In this document: piece by piece, positions 1 to 9,054 of the stretch
Layout of the letters: every line of letters begins with the position of its first letter
Position numbering within the stretch: position 1 is the stretch's first letter
Assembly (NCBI GenBank): GCA_963822905.1
Contig: CAWGJF010000007.1
Span: forward strand, 124,001 to 188,000
Length of the DNA: 64,000 nt
Reading direction: 5' to 3'
From: CAWGJF01 sp963822905
GTDB taxonomy: Bacteria; Bacteroidota; Ignavibacteria; Ignavibacteriales; Ignavibacteriaceae
Notes under the pieces: generated by a model
Databases searched by the model: none
What the model saw: the letters and a program-made list of their open reading frames with translations, nothing else
Told to the model about the DNA's origin: nothing
Position numbers and translations under genes: made by a program

Positions 1-710
1 ACATCCTTAACAGATGAAACAGGAATTCTTACCGACAAGTTTAAATTCTCAGGCAAAGAAACAGGAACAAAAGGTTTAAGAATATAATTTTGAGTCTGTG
101 AAGCAGGATCAACGCTTGGAAGAACTTTCTCAATACCAGCATTGACAGATTTTCCATCCGGGAAAAGCACTGTACAAACTGAATGAATATTTATTTCAGA
201 AGCGTACTGATAAGGTACATTCAGATTTATACGTAAAGAAGAAGGATTTGAAATGGTTGCCAACTCCTCACCATCAGAAACAAAATCACCGGTGTTATAA
301 TTTAGGTATGTAAATATTCCATTAGCACGTGCTCTTATAAGAATATTACCTCTAAATATTTTATCTCCAATTTTTATAGTAAGAGTGTCATTGGCTGATG
401 ATTCTTTTGTCCGGATTGAAAAAAGCGAATCGCCAACACTTACTTTATCACCAATATTCTTATAAACTTTATTTATAAATCCCTGGAATGTAGAACGAAC
501 AATTTCCTTGTTCATAAAAACAGTATTGGCATTCAAGGTAATAGATTCAGTCAAATTAGTTCTAACAGGATTTGAAATTTTAACAGGCGTCCCAAGTTCA
601 ATGCGTGTATCTGAATTATTATCTGATGAACAGGAAAGCAGCAAAATAATTGACGGAAAAATGAGCCACTTTACGATTCTAAATAAAATAGTAGTATATG
701 GATTATTCAT
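1..710 (-). CDS. Efflux periplasmic adaptor lipoprotein (HlyD/RND MFP family), C-terminus beyond the window
   Basis: The minus frame is open from the window edge to an ATG at 708-710, about 236 residues. The N-terminus has a hydrophobic stretch ending in a lipobox (LLLSC), so it is probably an outer- or inner-membrane-anchored lipoprotein. The body reads as a membrane-fusion protein: a short biotinyl-lipoyl-like segment (GFINKVYKNIGDKVSVGD) and later beta-barrel-like strands. Its ATG overlaps the end of the upstream TolC-like gene by 8 bp, so the two are translationally coupled. The role is to bridge an inner-membrane pump, presumably encoded beyond position 1, to the TolC channel. Substrate is unknown. 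Confidence 0.8.
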   Translation of the reverse strand, partial: MNNPYTTILFRIVKWLIFPSIILLLSCSSDNNSDTRIELGTPVKISNPVRTNLTESITLNANTVFMNKEIVRSTFQGFINKVYKNIGDKVSVGDSLFSIRTKESSANDTLTIKIGDKIFRGNILIRARANGIFTYLNYNTGDFVSDGEELATISNPSSLRINLNVPYQYASEINIHSVCTVLFPDGKSVNAGIEKVLPSVDPASQTQNYILKPFVPVSLPENLNLSVRIPVSSVKD

Positions 711-1983
711 ACTGCCAGTTCCAATAGTTATAATTATTTATTTCCAATTGATACTCATTTTCTTTTTGAATTTTATTTTTTTTCAGATCAATAAAATTTT
801 TAAGGATGGTCAGAAACTCAATTACTGAAATATCTCCATTATTTAAATCTCTCACTGATATATCCATAACTTTTGCATAATCAGCAATCTGTTTATTCAA
901 ATCATCAATATTCTGATTTAAGGATATTAATTTTGAAGCAGAGTTACTGAGAAAAAGTTCAAGATTGCGAGAAAAATACTTATTATAATTACTTACTGTA
1001 TTTTGAGAAATGAGATTTTGCTGCCGGGTTAAACTCTTTTGACCGCCATCAAAAATAGGAAGTGAAAAACTAAGCCCTGCACTGAGACCAAATTTTCTTT
1101 CAATTCCATTTGTTTCTACAGCATTCAATCCCGTGTTAAAAAATAATTTAAGCTGAGGTAAGTATTTTGTTTCGAATACCAATTGTTGATTGCTTAGAGC
1201 CATACTATCAAGTTCGTATTTCTTAAAGAAGCCAGAGTTATTTTTTGGTGCGGATAATTGCAATGCAACACTTTCCAGATAAACAGTATTAGTATCTTTA
1301 ATCCCACATAAAGTATTAAGTTGGATAAGATCATTTTTGTAAGACTGAAACGATTCACTGCTGGTTAAAACCTCGCTCTGCAATTCAATTTTCATTAACA
1401 GATAATCACGGGCAGTTAAAAATCCTTTTTCAACCAGGTCCGAGGCAATTTTAAGTTGCTCGGATAAGTTTGAAACAGATTGCTTATTCAGGTTATAAAG
1501 TTGCAATGATGTATAAGCAGCCAGGTATTGGTCAGTGATTTGCTTTTTAAGACTATGCTTCTCAAGATCATAGCTGAAACTATACTGTTCGGATTGAATA
1601 CTGTTCTGACTTTCAAGAGTGTTGATTAAACCACCATTAAAAATATTTTTCTCAACATTTAACTGTGCCGAATACAACCCGCCGTTTGAAATTCCTACAT
1701 CATATCCAATTGCTTTTGGATCAGGATTGGCAGAAATAAGTTTACCATTGTTATTGAAATACGGAGCAAATAAATAATCGGCAGAAAGAAAAACATTAAA
1801 CCCGGAGTTTTCAGCAGAGTTCAAGTCTGACTGTATTCTATTTATTTCTTTAAGATTCTGAAATTCAGATAAAGAAGGCGAATTTTTTGAACCCTGTTCT
1901 AAGTAATATTCAAGAGAATATTGTGCTGATGCAACACCATAAAACAGAAAAATAAAAGTTATTACTAATTTAATTATGTCCAT
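703..1983 (-). CDS. TolC-family outer membrane efflux channel
   Basis: A 426-residue protein with a signal peptide (MDIIKLVITFIFLFYGVASA) and the long coiled, Asn/Ser/Gln-rich helices typical of outer membrane efflux proteins. The two halves repeat the same alpha-barrel plan, and the segment FGLSAGLSFSLPIFDGGQ is the usual motif preceding a barrel strand and long helix. It starts 8 bp after the sensor kinase and overlaps the adaptor gene, so it belongs to a regulator-channel-adaptor operon. It forms the outer membrane exit duct of a tripartite pump. A second TolC-like protein is encoded in the copper block at 21.6-22.8 kb. Confidence 0.88.
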   Translation of the reverse strand: MDIIKLVITFIFLFYGVASAQYSLEYYLEQGSKNSPSLSEFQNLKEINRIQSDLNSAENSGFNVFLSADYLFAPYFNNNGKLISANPDPKAIGYDVGISNGGLYSAQLNVEKNIFNGGLINTLESQNSIQSEQYSFSYDLEKHSLKKQITDQYLAAYTSLQLYNLNKQSVSNLSEQLKIASDLVEKGFLTARDYLLMKIELQSEVLTSSESFQSYKNDLIQLNTLCGIKDTNTVYLESVALQLSAPKNNSGFFKKYELDSMALSNQQLVFETKYLPQLKLFFNTGLNAVETNGIERKFGLSAGLSFSLPIFDGGQKSLTRQQNLISQNTVSNYNKYFSRNLELFLSNSASKLISLNQNIDDLNKQIADYAKVMDISVRDLNNGDISVIEFLTILKNFIDLKKNKIQKENEYQLEINNYNYWNWQYE

Positions 1984-1991
1984 AGAAATTT

Positions 1992-3239
1992 TTAATCGAA
2001 GTTAATGCAAAATTTATAGAAGCCATTGTCATATTTATAATCAATACTAAAATTGTACAGATCACAAATTTTCTTAACTATTGCCAATCCTAAACCAGTT
2101 GAATCGGGTTTTTTGGAAGAATTACCAAATCGCTTGAAGAGATCAAGAGTGTTGAATTTATCGTATTCCCCTGTATTCTGCACCAGAAGAGAATTACCGG
2201 ATAGAGTAATCTCAATTTTTCCATCTAAGACATTATGTTTTACTGAATTAGAAACAAGATTATTAACCAATGTTTCAATCAAAGATAAATTGCATTCAAC
2301 TGTTAGATCTGAATTTAAGCTACTACTAATGTTTATTTTTTTTGAATCCGCAACATCACGATAGTTTTCACATACTTTATTTATTACATCTTTCAAAAGA
2401 ATTTTTTCCGAATCAAAAAGATCTTTATTCTCAAGCTTAGCAAGTAAAATTAATGACCTGTTAAGTCTATCAAGCCTGCCAAGATTCTGATAAGCAATAT
2501 GGATGTTATTTACACTTTCCTCATCCAAATTTTCTTTTTGAAGGAGTAACTCAACTTTACTCTTGATAACGGCCACCAAAGTTTGCAATTCGTGACTGAG
2601 ATCTTCTGAAAATTCTTTTAAAGCAAGATATTCGGATACTGCTTTTTCGGAAAGAGATTGAAGCGCAGAATTCAACTCGGAAAACTCCAAGATATTTGAA
2701 TCAGTAAGCTTAAGTGACGAACCAGACTTTACAGAAAAATTTTTAAGCTGTTCGAGATTAGAATAAAAAGGTGCAAATATTTCTTTTGCAGATTTCCTAT
2801 TTATGAAAAACAATAATAAGGCAAAGAAACCGAGTGTAAGGGAAAATATAATCAGAAGGCTGTAGAGCAAATCTTCCTTTTCAATGAGAGAAGTCCTGAC
2901 AACAAGCTTATAATTTTCTCCATTAAAATTCACATAGGAAATTATCTGATGAAACGGCTCTAATTCTTTTTCAGAACTGAAATAAATTGACGTGTCACTA
3001 ACTTCACCAGTAGCTTCTATTTCTGAACCGATTTTTGAAAGTTCAACATAAGGGGGATCGTTAATTGTTTCGCCGGCATAAAAACTTTTTTTTATATCTT
3101 CATTCTTTATCCTAAGATGTTCATCAATTTCATCGGTAAGAATCCAGTTCAGGGTAATATAAATTCCCACAAAGGCTATAATGAATATTACAATGGAATT
3201 AACAAGGTAATAACGGGATATTTTAGTAATTAATTTCAT
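1992..3239 (-). CDS. Two-component sensor histidine kinase
   Basis: A 415-residue membrane kinase. It has TM1 at about 11-33, an extracytoplasmic sensor region of about 90 residues, and TM2 at about 125-147. A HisKA dimerisation helix follows, with the phospho-accepting His at about 216 in DLSHELQTLVA, and then a HATPase_c domain with N-box NNLVSNSVKHN (about 326-336) and G-box TGLGLAIV (about 381-388). The H-box lacks the Pro usual in HELRTPL. Its ATG overlaps the stop of the response regulator gene (ATGA), so the pair is coupled. It probably senses an envelope or metal stress and controls the downstream efflux genes; the signal itself cannot be read from sequence. Confidence 0.92.
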   Translation of the reverse strand: MKLITKISRYYLVNSIVIFIIAFVGIYITLNWILTDEIDEHLRIKNEDIKKSFYAGETINDPPYVELSKIGSEIEATGEVSDTSIYFSSEKELEPFHQIISYVNFNGENYKLVVRTSLIEKEDLLYSLLIIFSLTLGFFALLLFFINRKSAKEIFAPFYSNLEQLKNFSVKSGSSLKLTDSNILEFSELNSALQSLSEKAVSEYLALKEFSEDLSHELQTLVAVIKSKVELLLQKENLDEESVNNIHIAYQNLGRLDRLNRSLILLAKLENKDLFDSEKILLKDVINKVCENYRDVADSKKINISSSLNSDLTVECNLSLIETLVNNLVSNSVKHNVLDGKIEITLSGNSLLVQNTGEYDKFNTLDLFKRFGNSSKKPDSTGLGLAIVKKICDLYNFSIDYKYDNGFYKFCINFD

Positions 3240-3913
3240 TTCAGTGAAAATTTGTAGCCTACTCCATAAACTGATCGAATATAATCTCCACCATCGGCAT
3301 CTGTAATTTTTTTACGCAGATTTTTTATGTGAGTATAAACAAAATCAAGGTTACCAAATGCGTTAGAATTTTCACCCCAGGCGTGTTCGATGATCGATTC
3401 TTTTGTTAAGACTTTATCACGATTACTGACAAAAAATAGTAGAATTTCATATTCCCTGCGTGTTAGTTCAATTTTTGTTTCATTAACAAAAACTTCTCTT
3501 TTTTCAGACTCAATTTGAATTTCATTTATTTTAATACTATCGCTGCCGTCAAAAAATCTTCGGCGGATTACGGATTTAATGCGAGCATTAAGTTCCGCAA
3601 GGTGAAAAGGTTTTGTAAGATAATCATCAGCACCAAGATTCAAACCACTAATTTTGTCATCCAGGGAATTTTTTGCAGAAATTACAATAATACCGCACTT
3701 AGGTTGAACTTTTTTTAACTGGATGATAACGTCCAGACCCGATCCACCCGGGAGCATAATATCCACAAGTGCACAATCATAGTCATTGATGTTTAGCATC
3801 TCAATGGAATTATCAAAATCGTCTGCTAAATCACAGATGTAACCTTCATTTTTAATATAATCTACAACAGAAGTTACAAGCTCTTTTTCATCTTCTACAA
3901 TTAATAATTTCAT
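3236..3913 (-). CDS. OmpR-family response regulator
   Basis: A 225-residue regulator with a receiver domain (acidic pocket VEDE at 6-9, phospho-acceptor Asp at about 51 in LVDIML, Lys at about 101 in LTKPF) and a C-terminal winged-helix DNA-binding domain ending in the classic VYGVGYKFSL. I start it at the ATG at 3911-3913 because the receiver fold begins there. The frame is open upstream to 4042, but those extra 43 residues match no part of the family. It is first in an operon with the kinase, channel and adaptor, and is likely to activate that operon. Confidence 0.92.
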   Translation of the reverse strand: MKLLIVEDEKELVTSVVDYIKNEGYICDLADDFDNSIEMLNINDYDCALVDIMLPGGSGLDVIIQLKKVQPKCGIIVISAKNSLDDKISGLNLGADDYLTKPFHLAELNARIKSVIRRRFFDGSDSIKINEIQIESEKREVFVNETKIELTRREYEILLFFVSNRDKVLTKESIIEHAWGENSNAFGNLDFVYTHIKNLRKKITDADGGDYIRSVYGVGYKFSLK

Positions 3914-4079
3914 AGCAAAAAGATAATTACAAATTCTGAATAAAAACTGAAGTTTGGTTGAATTATTTTTTATAGGAATTGTAATATTGAATTTGGATCT
4001 GGTTTCAACCGGAGAAAGAAATATCAGGTTATCTGACAACAAACATCAGAGTATTGAGAAATGTAAAATTGCTAACAAT

Positions 4080-4985
4080 TCAAACATTGGTGGTTTCGCA
4101 ATTTGCACCCTGTGCTGATTTTTCAATCTGGATTGTAGGATGTTCAATCCCGAATTTTTCATGAAGTTCACTGCAAACTTTTTTCAGGAAATAATCATCT
4201 TTTGGTTCATCAGGAATTACCAGGTGAACTGTGAGTGCGTTTTCGGTTGTACTCATTGCCCAGACATGTAAATCGTGCACATCATCAACGCCATTTAAAC
4301 TTCTAAAATAATTTTCGACTTCTTTTAGACTTATTCCATTCGGAACAGAATCCATTGAAAGTGAAAATGAATCTTTCAGCAAACCCCATGTTCCGATTGT
4401 GATAACCACAACTATAACAAGACTGATTGCAGGATCAACCCAAAGCCAGTTTGTATAAAATATTATAAGTCCTGCCAGAACAACTCCAAGTGAAACTCCC
4501 GCATCTGCTGCCATATGAAGAAAAGCACCTTTGATGTTAAGATCTTTTTCTCTTCCTTTCATAAACAACAAAGCTGTGATTGCATTTATTGCAAAACCGA
4601 TTCCTGCAACTATCATCATCGTTGATCCCTGGACAGGCTCGGGATAAATTAATTTCCTGACTGCTTCAATTGAAATTGCGCCAACTGCAATCATCAAAAT
4701 AATTGCATTAAAAAGCGCAGCAAGTATTGTTGACTTTCTTAAACCGTAAGTTCGTTTTTCTGTAGTTGCAGTTTTAGCAAGATAAGCCGCTCCCCAGGCA
4801 AGCAATAAACCAAGAACATCACTAAAATTGTGCCCGGCATCTGCAAGCAAAGCCATTGAATTAATTATAACACCGTAAACAACTTCAACAGCGATGTAAA
4901 TTATATTAAGTAAAATCCCGATTAAGAAAGCAGAATTAAAATTTCTTTCAGGCAAGTGCGAATGATTATGATCGTGATGAGACAT
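4080..4985 (-). CDS. czcD: Cation diffusion facilitator (CzcD-type Zn/Co/Cd exporter)
   Basis: About 301 residues: a His-rich N-terminus (MSHHDHNHSH) followed by six membrane segments and a cytoplasmic C-terminal domain. The metal site signatures ALLADAGHNFSDVLGL (TM2) and GAFLHMAADAGVSLGVV (TM5) carry the HxxxD/DxxxD-type ligands of CDF transporters. I place the start at the ATG at 4983-4985; the frame is open 17 codons further up but that stretch overlaps the neighbouring gene. It exports divalent metal from the cytoplasm in exchange for protons. It lies 8 bp downstream of another CDF-like gene and is probably co-transcribed with it. Confidence 0.92.
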   Translation of the reverse strand: MSHHDHNHSHLPERNFNSAFLIGILLNIIYIAVEVVYGVIINSMALLADAGHNFSDVLGLLLAWGAAYLAKTATTEKRTYGLRKSTILAALFNAIILMIAVGAISIEAVRKLIYPEPVQGSTMMIVAGIGFAINAITALLFMKGREKDLNIKGAFLHMAADAGVSLGVVLAGLIIFYTNWLWVDPAISLVIVVVITIGTWGLLKDSFSLSMDSVPNGISLKEVENYFRSLNGVDDVHDLHVWAMSTTENALTVHLVIPDEPKDDYFLKKVCSELHEKFGIEHPTIQIEKSAQGANCETTNV

Positions 4986-4993
4986 TCTTCCCC

Positions 4994-5659
4994 TTATTCC
5001 TGGTTCACAACAGATTTTTCCTGTACCGGTTCGCAATGATCACAACTGCACATCAGGTTTCCGGATTTTACTTTTTCAAATGCTTCCCTTCCTTCTTTAA
5101 AAGCAAAATATGCAATTCCGAGTGAACCGAGAATATCGAAATACTGAATGTGAAAAAGTTCGTACAACCCGCTGGAAGCTAGTAAAATGAATGAAAGATA
5201 AAAACAGGTTTTTGTACAATTAGCATCTGCAATTATTGCATCTGAATTTAAAGCTTTGCCGACTTTCAATTTTGAGGACATCAGCCAGTACATTGTTAAT
5301 ATTGAAATCGCTGCGATGATTATCCCCGGAATTGTTGTTGTAGGTTTTACATTATTAATAATATTTAAAGCTGACCCGATTATTAACCCGGCAACAAGCA
5401 AATAAAAAGCTGTACCTGTAACTTTTAGTGCAGTCTTTTCAAATTCATCACGGGTTTTAACTTTAGAATATTTCATTCTGAATACAAGGTGAGCAATTCC
5501 TATTCCGGAAATCACTTCAACAAAACTGTCGACGCCAAATCCAAGTAAAGCAAGAGTTTCATCTCCTGCACCAAAATAGATTGATACCAATCCTTCTGCA
5601 ATATTGTAAAAGATTGTTATCAGACTGAGTATAAAAGCTGTTCTGACTAATTTATCCAT
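4994..5659 (-). CDS. CDF-like cation transporter homologue lacking a C-terminal domain
   Basis: About 221 residues, all membrane: it has the N-terminal part of a cation diffusion facilitator (NIAEGLVSIYFG, then ALLGFGVDSFVEVISG with Asp at the TM2 metal site) and a second DANCTKTCFYLSF segment in TM5. There is no cytoplasmic metal-sensing domain; instead it ends in a Cys-rich tail (CSCDHC). The start is the ATG at 5657-5659; a TTG five codons upstream is possible. This shortened type often lies with metal resistance genes, and it is immediately upstream of czcD. A transport or metal-sensing role is inferred, and the substrate is unknown. Confidence 0.75.
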   Translation of the reverse strand: MDKLVRTAFILSLITIFYNIAEGLVSIYFGAGDETLALLGFGVDSFVEVISGIGIAHLVFRMKYSKVKTRDEFEKTALKVTGTAFYLLVAGLIIGSALNIINNVKPTTTIPGIIIAAISILTMYWLMSSKLKVGKALNSDAIIADANCTKTCFYLSFILLASSGLYELFHIQYFDILGSLGIAYFAFKEGREAFEKVKSGNLMCSCDHCEPVQEKSVVNQE

Positions 5660-5740
5660 ATCGCTAAAATACAAAAGAGGAATTAAAATTTAATGAGGCA
5701 AAGTTTAATATTAAAAGCTAAGCTACATTTTCAATTCATC

Positions 5741-6505
5741 TTAAGTAAACCTGTTTTTCGTTCTTTTGATTATTATAAAAACCACGAATAAAGTAAGTAC
5801 ACCGGACCCGAAAATAATTAACAAAACTATCATACTTCTGCCTTTGGGAATGTAACGCGAGCAAGTCTGCAAAACTTTTGTAAGCGTTGAAGTTATTTCA
5901 CCATTAGCTGCTTTTTCCACAGCGAGTTCAAATTCAGAAGGAAGAATTTTAAACTCTGCAGTTTCTTTCACATATCCCGGACTCAGGTACTGAACAATTT
6001 TCCCTGTTTTATCAACAAAGATCAAAACACCTTCGTGCTGGAATCCGACCCTGTTGCGGACAAAACCAAATCCCGCAGCATCAGTCAATTTATTAATACT
6101 TGCACTGTCGCCTGTTAGAAAATCCCAGGCTGAGTCGGGAATTACTCTTTCACATAAACCCAACATAGCACGTTTTTTTTCTGCAGCCATTTTTGTTGTT
6201 TCATTCTGGTCAATGCTGATGCTGATAACATTATAATCTATCCCGGGATCATATTCTACTTTTCCTATAACATCCGAAACTTCCATCATAAGCGGGGTAC
6301 AAATTCCTGCACAGTTATAATAAACAAAATCAAATACTGTCGGTTTATTAACAAGATCTTTTAGCAAAACCTGGTGCCCATTTGAATCCGTAAAAGTTAA
6401 GTCCAGTGGTAATTTAGCACCAAGATGTTTTGTTACTACAGGTGAATCGTTATTTGCAAAAACAGAGCTAACAATTAGAAATAATAAGAGAACACTTTTA
6501 AACAT
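5741..6505 (-). CDS. SCO1/SenC-family copper chaperone
   Basis: A 254-residue exported protein with a signal peptide, a thioredoxin-like SCO domain and a C-terminal membrane anchor (about 225-247). The copper site is complete: Cys65 and Cys69 in CAGIC and His155 in FQHEGV. It has the family's FDFVYYNC entry strand and SISIDQNET motif. SCO proteins deliver copper to, or reduce thiols of, the CuA site of haem-copper oxidases. No oxidase genes are adjacent; neighbours are metal transporters, so here a link to copper handling is equally possible. A C-terminal rather than N-terminal anchor is a feature of some Bacteroidota SCO proteins. Confidence 0.9.
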   Translation of the reverse strand: MFKSVLLLFLIVSSVFANNDSPVVTKHLGAKLPLDLTFTDSNGHQVLLKDLVNKPTVFDFVYYNCAGICTPLMMEVSDVIGKVEYDPGIDYNVISISIDQNETTKMAAEKKRAMLGLCERVIPDSAWDFLTGDSASINKLTDAAGFGFVRNRVGFQHEGVLIFVDKTGKIVQYLSPGYVKETAEFKILPSEFELAVEKAANGEITSTLTKVLQTCSRYIPKGRSMIVLLIIFGSGVLTLFVVFIIIKRTKNRFT

Positions 6506-6772
6506 TGCATTGAGATATTTGATGAAAGAAATTTTATGATAATAACTTAATCAATTTATTCTTCTATATAAGGAATTTAAAAGTTTAATGAAGCAGAAAA
6601 ATATCGTCAGTCCCAGCCTTTTAAATTTACTGACCTTGTATTGTGATATGGAACTGAACAAGTACAAAAACAAAATCATACAAATTTAATTATTTAATAC
6701 GGAACTTTATTATAAATTTACCGCGCAAAATAATTAACCTTTTTATTATATAAATTCTTCATCATAGTCGTT

Positions 6773-7426
6773 ATGTGGATTATACTTCCGGGTTTTTTAG
6801 CAGGCTTCCTGCACGTTCTTATGGGTCCCGATCACCTTGCTGCTGTTTCTCCCTTAGCTGTTGAGAATAAAGATAAATCCTGGAAGGTGGGATTTAAATG
6901 GGGACTCGGGCATACAAGCGGTGTTTTAGCAATCGGGTCACTTGTATTTCTTTTCAGAGAATTCATTCCAATTGATGTTGTTTCTGCTTTCAGTGAAAGA
7001 ATAGTTGGGATTGTATTAATCGGGATTGGAATATGGGGAATGCAAACAATTTTCAGAAACAAAATTCACACGCACGAACATGATGGTATAAAACACTTCC
7101 ATTTTCATAAACCAAAAACCAAAGGCGAAAAGAAAAATCACTTTCATACTCATGCAGCTTTATTTATAGGAATTATTCATGGTTTGGCAGGCAGTTCGCA
7201 TTTACTTGGAATACTTCCGGCACTTGCACTCCCAACGCAAACACAAGCTGTAATGTATTTAATTTCATTCGGAGCCGGAACAATTATCGCTATGATGTTC
7301 TTTTCACAGGTATTGGGAATCCTTGCTTTAAAGTTTGCCGGTAAAAGTTATTTCCTCTATAAAAAATTATCAATTAGCTTTAGCGGGTTAGCTATTGCAG
7401 TTGGAATTTTCTGGTTGTTATTTTAG
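6773..7426 (+). CDS. NicO/UreH-like nickel-cobalt or metal transporter
   Basis: A 217-residue protein with about six membrane helices. The first helix carries HVLMGPDHLAAVSP, the HX4-5DH signature of NiCoT/NicO-type transporters, followed by GLGHTSG. A cytoplasmic His-rich loop (HTHEHDGIKHFHFHKP) lies between helices 3 and 4, then a second half with IHGLAGSSHLLG. The two halves look like an internal repeat. It is the only plus-strand gene in the first 29 kb. The likely role is uptake or export of Ni2+/Co2+ or a related ion; specificity is not readable. A urease-accessory UreH-type assignment is an alternative. Confidence 0.75.
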   Translation: MWIILPGFLAGFLHVLMGPDHLAAVSPLAVENKDKSWKVGFKWGLGHTSGVLAIGSLVFLFREFIPIDVVSAFSERIVGIVLIGIGIWGMQTIFRNKIHTHEHDGIKHFHFHKPKTKGEKKNHFHTHAALFIGIIHGLAGSSHLLGILPALALPTQTQAVMYLISFGAGTIIAMMFFSQVLGILALKFAGKSYFLYKKLSISFSGLAIAVGIFWLLF

Positions 7427-7441
7427 TAAATACTGCACACA

Positions 7442-8056
7442 TTATAAAACCGAAGGACGATTTCTTTTTCTCAAATAGTAGTGCCAAAAATAATATGCAG
7501 CAAGCGAACGAAGCGGTTTCCATTTTTCACTCAGTGATATTATTTCTTCTTTCGCTTCAACAGGATATAATTCTTTAACTGTGTTTATGACTGCAATATC
7601 TCCCAACGGGAAAATATCTTTTTTCTGTAAACAAAACATCAGGTAAATATCGGTTGTCCATTCTCCTATACCTTTAATATTCAAAAGTTGTTTCCTGATT
7701 TCAACAGTTTTCATACTTTCAAATTTATCAAGCTTAATAAGTTTATCATTTACTGCCGAAGCCAAAGCACGAAGGTACGTTGCTTTTTGACGACTCACCT
7801 GGCAAGTCCTCATTTCAGAATCAGTGAGCTTTAAGATTGCGTTGGGAGTAAATTCCGTCAAGTATGAATTGAGCTTATTAAAATGTGCTTCCGCTGATGC
7901 AAGGCTTAACTGCTGCCCCAGTATTATTTTTGATAAAGAAACAAACCCGGGCTCTAACTTCCAGTTTGGAGGGTCACCATATTTTGCAACGATTGAAGTA
8001 AAAACCCTGTCAAGTTTTTTTAATTTTTTGATGTCAGTATTGCTAACAATGTTCAG
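7442..8056 (-). CDS. HhH-GPD DNA glycosylase (AlkA-like 3-methyladenine glycosylase), start codon unclear
   Basis: The frame encodes a complete HhH-GPD domain of about 200 residues: an N-terminal helix pair including SLSKIILGQQLS, the hairpin LLNIKGIGEWTTDIYLM, and the catalytic loop Asp in LGDIAV. It excises alkylated bases in base-excision repair. No ATG, GTG or TTG precedes the domain. The first TTG would discard about 65 conserved residues including the IxxQQLS helix. The frame opens after a TAA, and candidates are CTG at 8054-8056 (behind an AGG) or ATT at 8048-8050. The point where the normal N-terminus should begin is next to a GTTAGC core-like site, which suggests the original start was replaced by inserted DNA. 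Function may be reduced or lost. Confidence 0.7.
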   Translation of the reverse strand: MNIVSNTDIKKLKKLDRVFTSIVAKYGDPPNWKLEPGFVSLSKIILGQQLSLASAEAHFNKLNSYLTEFTPNAILKLTDSEMRTCQVSRQKATYLRALASAVNDKLIKLDKFESMKTVEIRKQLLNIKGIGEWTTDIYLMFCLQKKDIFPLGDIAVINTVKELYPVEAKEEIISLSEKWKPLRSLAAYYFWHYYLRKRNRPSVL

Positions 8057-8131
8057 AATTTTTGACCTATGCTTTCTTTTTTATTTTGACTTGGTTGTAA
8101 CTATCAAACAATCTGGTTTTTATTAAAAACT

Positions 8132-8156
8132 GTCGGTGTTGATTCCCCGGTTATAA
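8132..8156 (-). other. attC-like half-site downstream of the 8151-9038 gene
   Basis: Read on the minus strand: TTATAAC (8156-8150), a 7-nt spacer, then TCAACACCGAC (8142-8132). This follows the R''-7 nt-L'' plan of integron attC sites (TAAC, 7 nt, TCAAGCCGAC). The core is complementary to the GTTATAA core at 9061-9055, just upstream of the same gene, as expected for the two ends of one cassette. The stop codon of the gene lies within the core. No matching L'-R' half is clear. Confidence 0.4.
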
Positions 8157-9038
8157 AGCGCCACATTTTATCGCTTCTACAATAATAGGGTAAACAGATT
8201 TGTTATCTTTTGAATAAAAAACTAACGGTAAACTCAGACAACTTCTAATATTTTTATTGTTTTTCTTTGCTGGTAACCAATATAATTTTTGCAATTCATT
8301 TATAAAATTATTTATAAGAAATTGAAAATAATCGGTGTAGTAAACCGAGTCAATTTCTCCAAATTCGTTAATATAAATATTAAATAATTTGGTATTTGCT
8401 AAGTTATATTTTAGTAATAGGGTAGGATTTATAAGGCTTCTTAAAGTATCAAATCCTAAGACTGGGAAAGGAGATGAATCTTCAGTGCAACATTGAGAAC
8501 GAAGATTAAAATAATAAATAGAATCTCGTTCTTTAACTAGGGTGTCAACCTTAGAAGTAACGTCTTTTGTCAGACTATTATAATAAGTATGGTTAATTAT
8601 CTGTGCTCTTTCACCCTCGATTATCATAGGGAACGGATTATCATATCTTTTAATATAATAAAGCATTTGAATAGTGATGCTGCTTTTTCTCTTTTTACCA
8701 TTTTCGGTAGCTGGCTCCCATTTAGTGGAATATATTGCCCTCTTAACTGAAGTTAAAAATGTTGTCCTATCATCATTCCCATAAGATTCGATCCTCGTAA
8801 CATCTCCATTTGAATTAATTTGTATTTCTAGATCAAAACTACTTTCAATACTATTATTATAAGCATAAATAGGATATGGAATTTTTTCATAAAACTCTTT
8901 CCAACCATATTTTGGTTTAGCTAAAGTAGTTGATATAGAATTTTGTTCAATAGTATCAGCAATAAAATAAATATTCACAGGAATATTTTGTGCAAATAAA
9001 AGTGAGGGAAAAAAGAGAGCTAAAAGAAATTTAATCAA
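8151..9038 (-). CDS. Secreted protein with a TonB C-terminal-like domain, function unknown
   Basis: A 295-residue protein with a signal peptide (MIKFLLALFFPSLLFA) and a central stretch that resembles the TonB C-terminal fold: FDLEIQINSNGDVTRI, then FLTSVKRAIYSTKWEPA and NGKKRKSSITIQMLY. The remaining C-terminal half looks like a second, more divergent copy (IYINEFGEIDSVYYT, LQKLYWLPAKKNNK). There is no transmembrane anchor or proline linker, so it is not a normal TonB. It opens with a TTG codon. It is flanked by complementary 7-8 bp core sites, in the manner of an integron cassette. The function is unknown; an envelope role is inferred from export. Confidence 0.7.
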   Translation of the reverse strand: MIKFLLALFFPSLLFAQNIPVNIYFIADTIEQNSISTTLAKPKYGWKEFYEKIPYPIYAYNNSIESSFDLEIQINSNGDVTRIESYGNDDRTTFLTSVKRAIYSTKWEPATENGKKRKSSITIQMLYYIKRYDNPFPMIIEGERAQIINHTYYNSLTKDVTSKVDTLVKERDSIYYFNLRSQCCTEDSSPFPVLGFDTLRSLINPTLLLKYNLANTKLFNIYINEFGEIDSVYYTDYFQFLINNFINELQKLYWLPAKKNNKNIRSCLSLPLVFYSKDNKSVYPIIVEAIKCGAL

Positions 9039-9054
9039 TTTATATAACCAAGTT

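Noticed and set aside
3914..4042. N-terminal extension of the response regulator
   Set aside because: The receiver fold starts at 3913, and the extra 43 residues have no family match.
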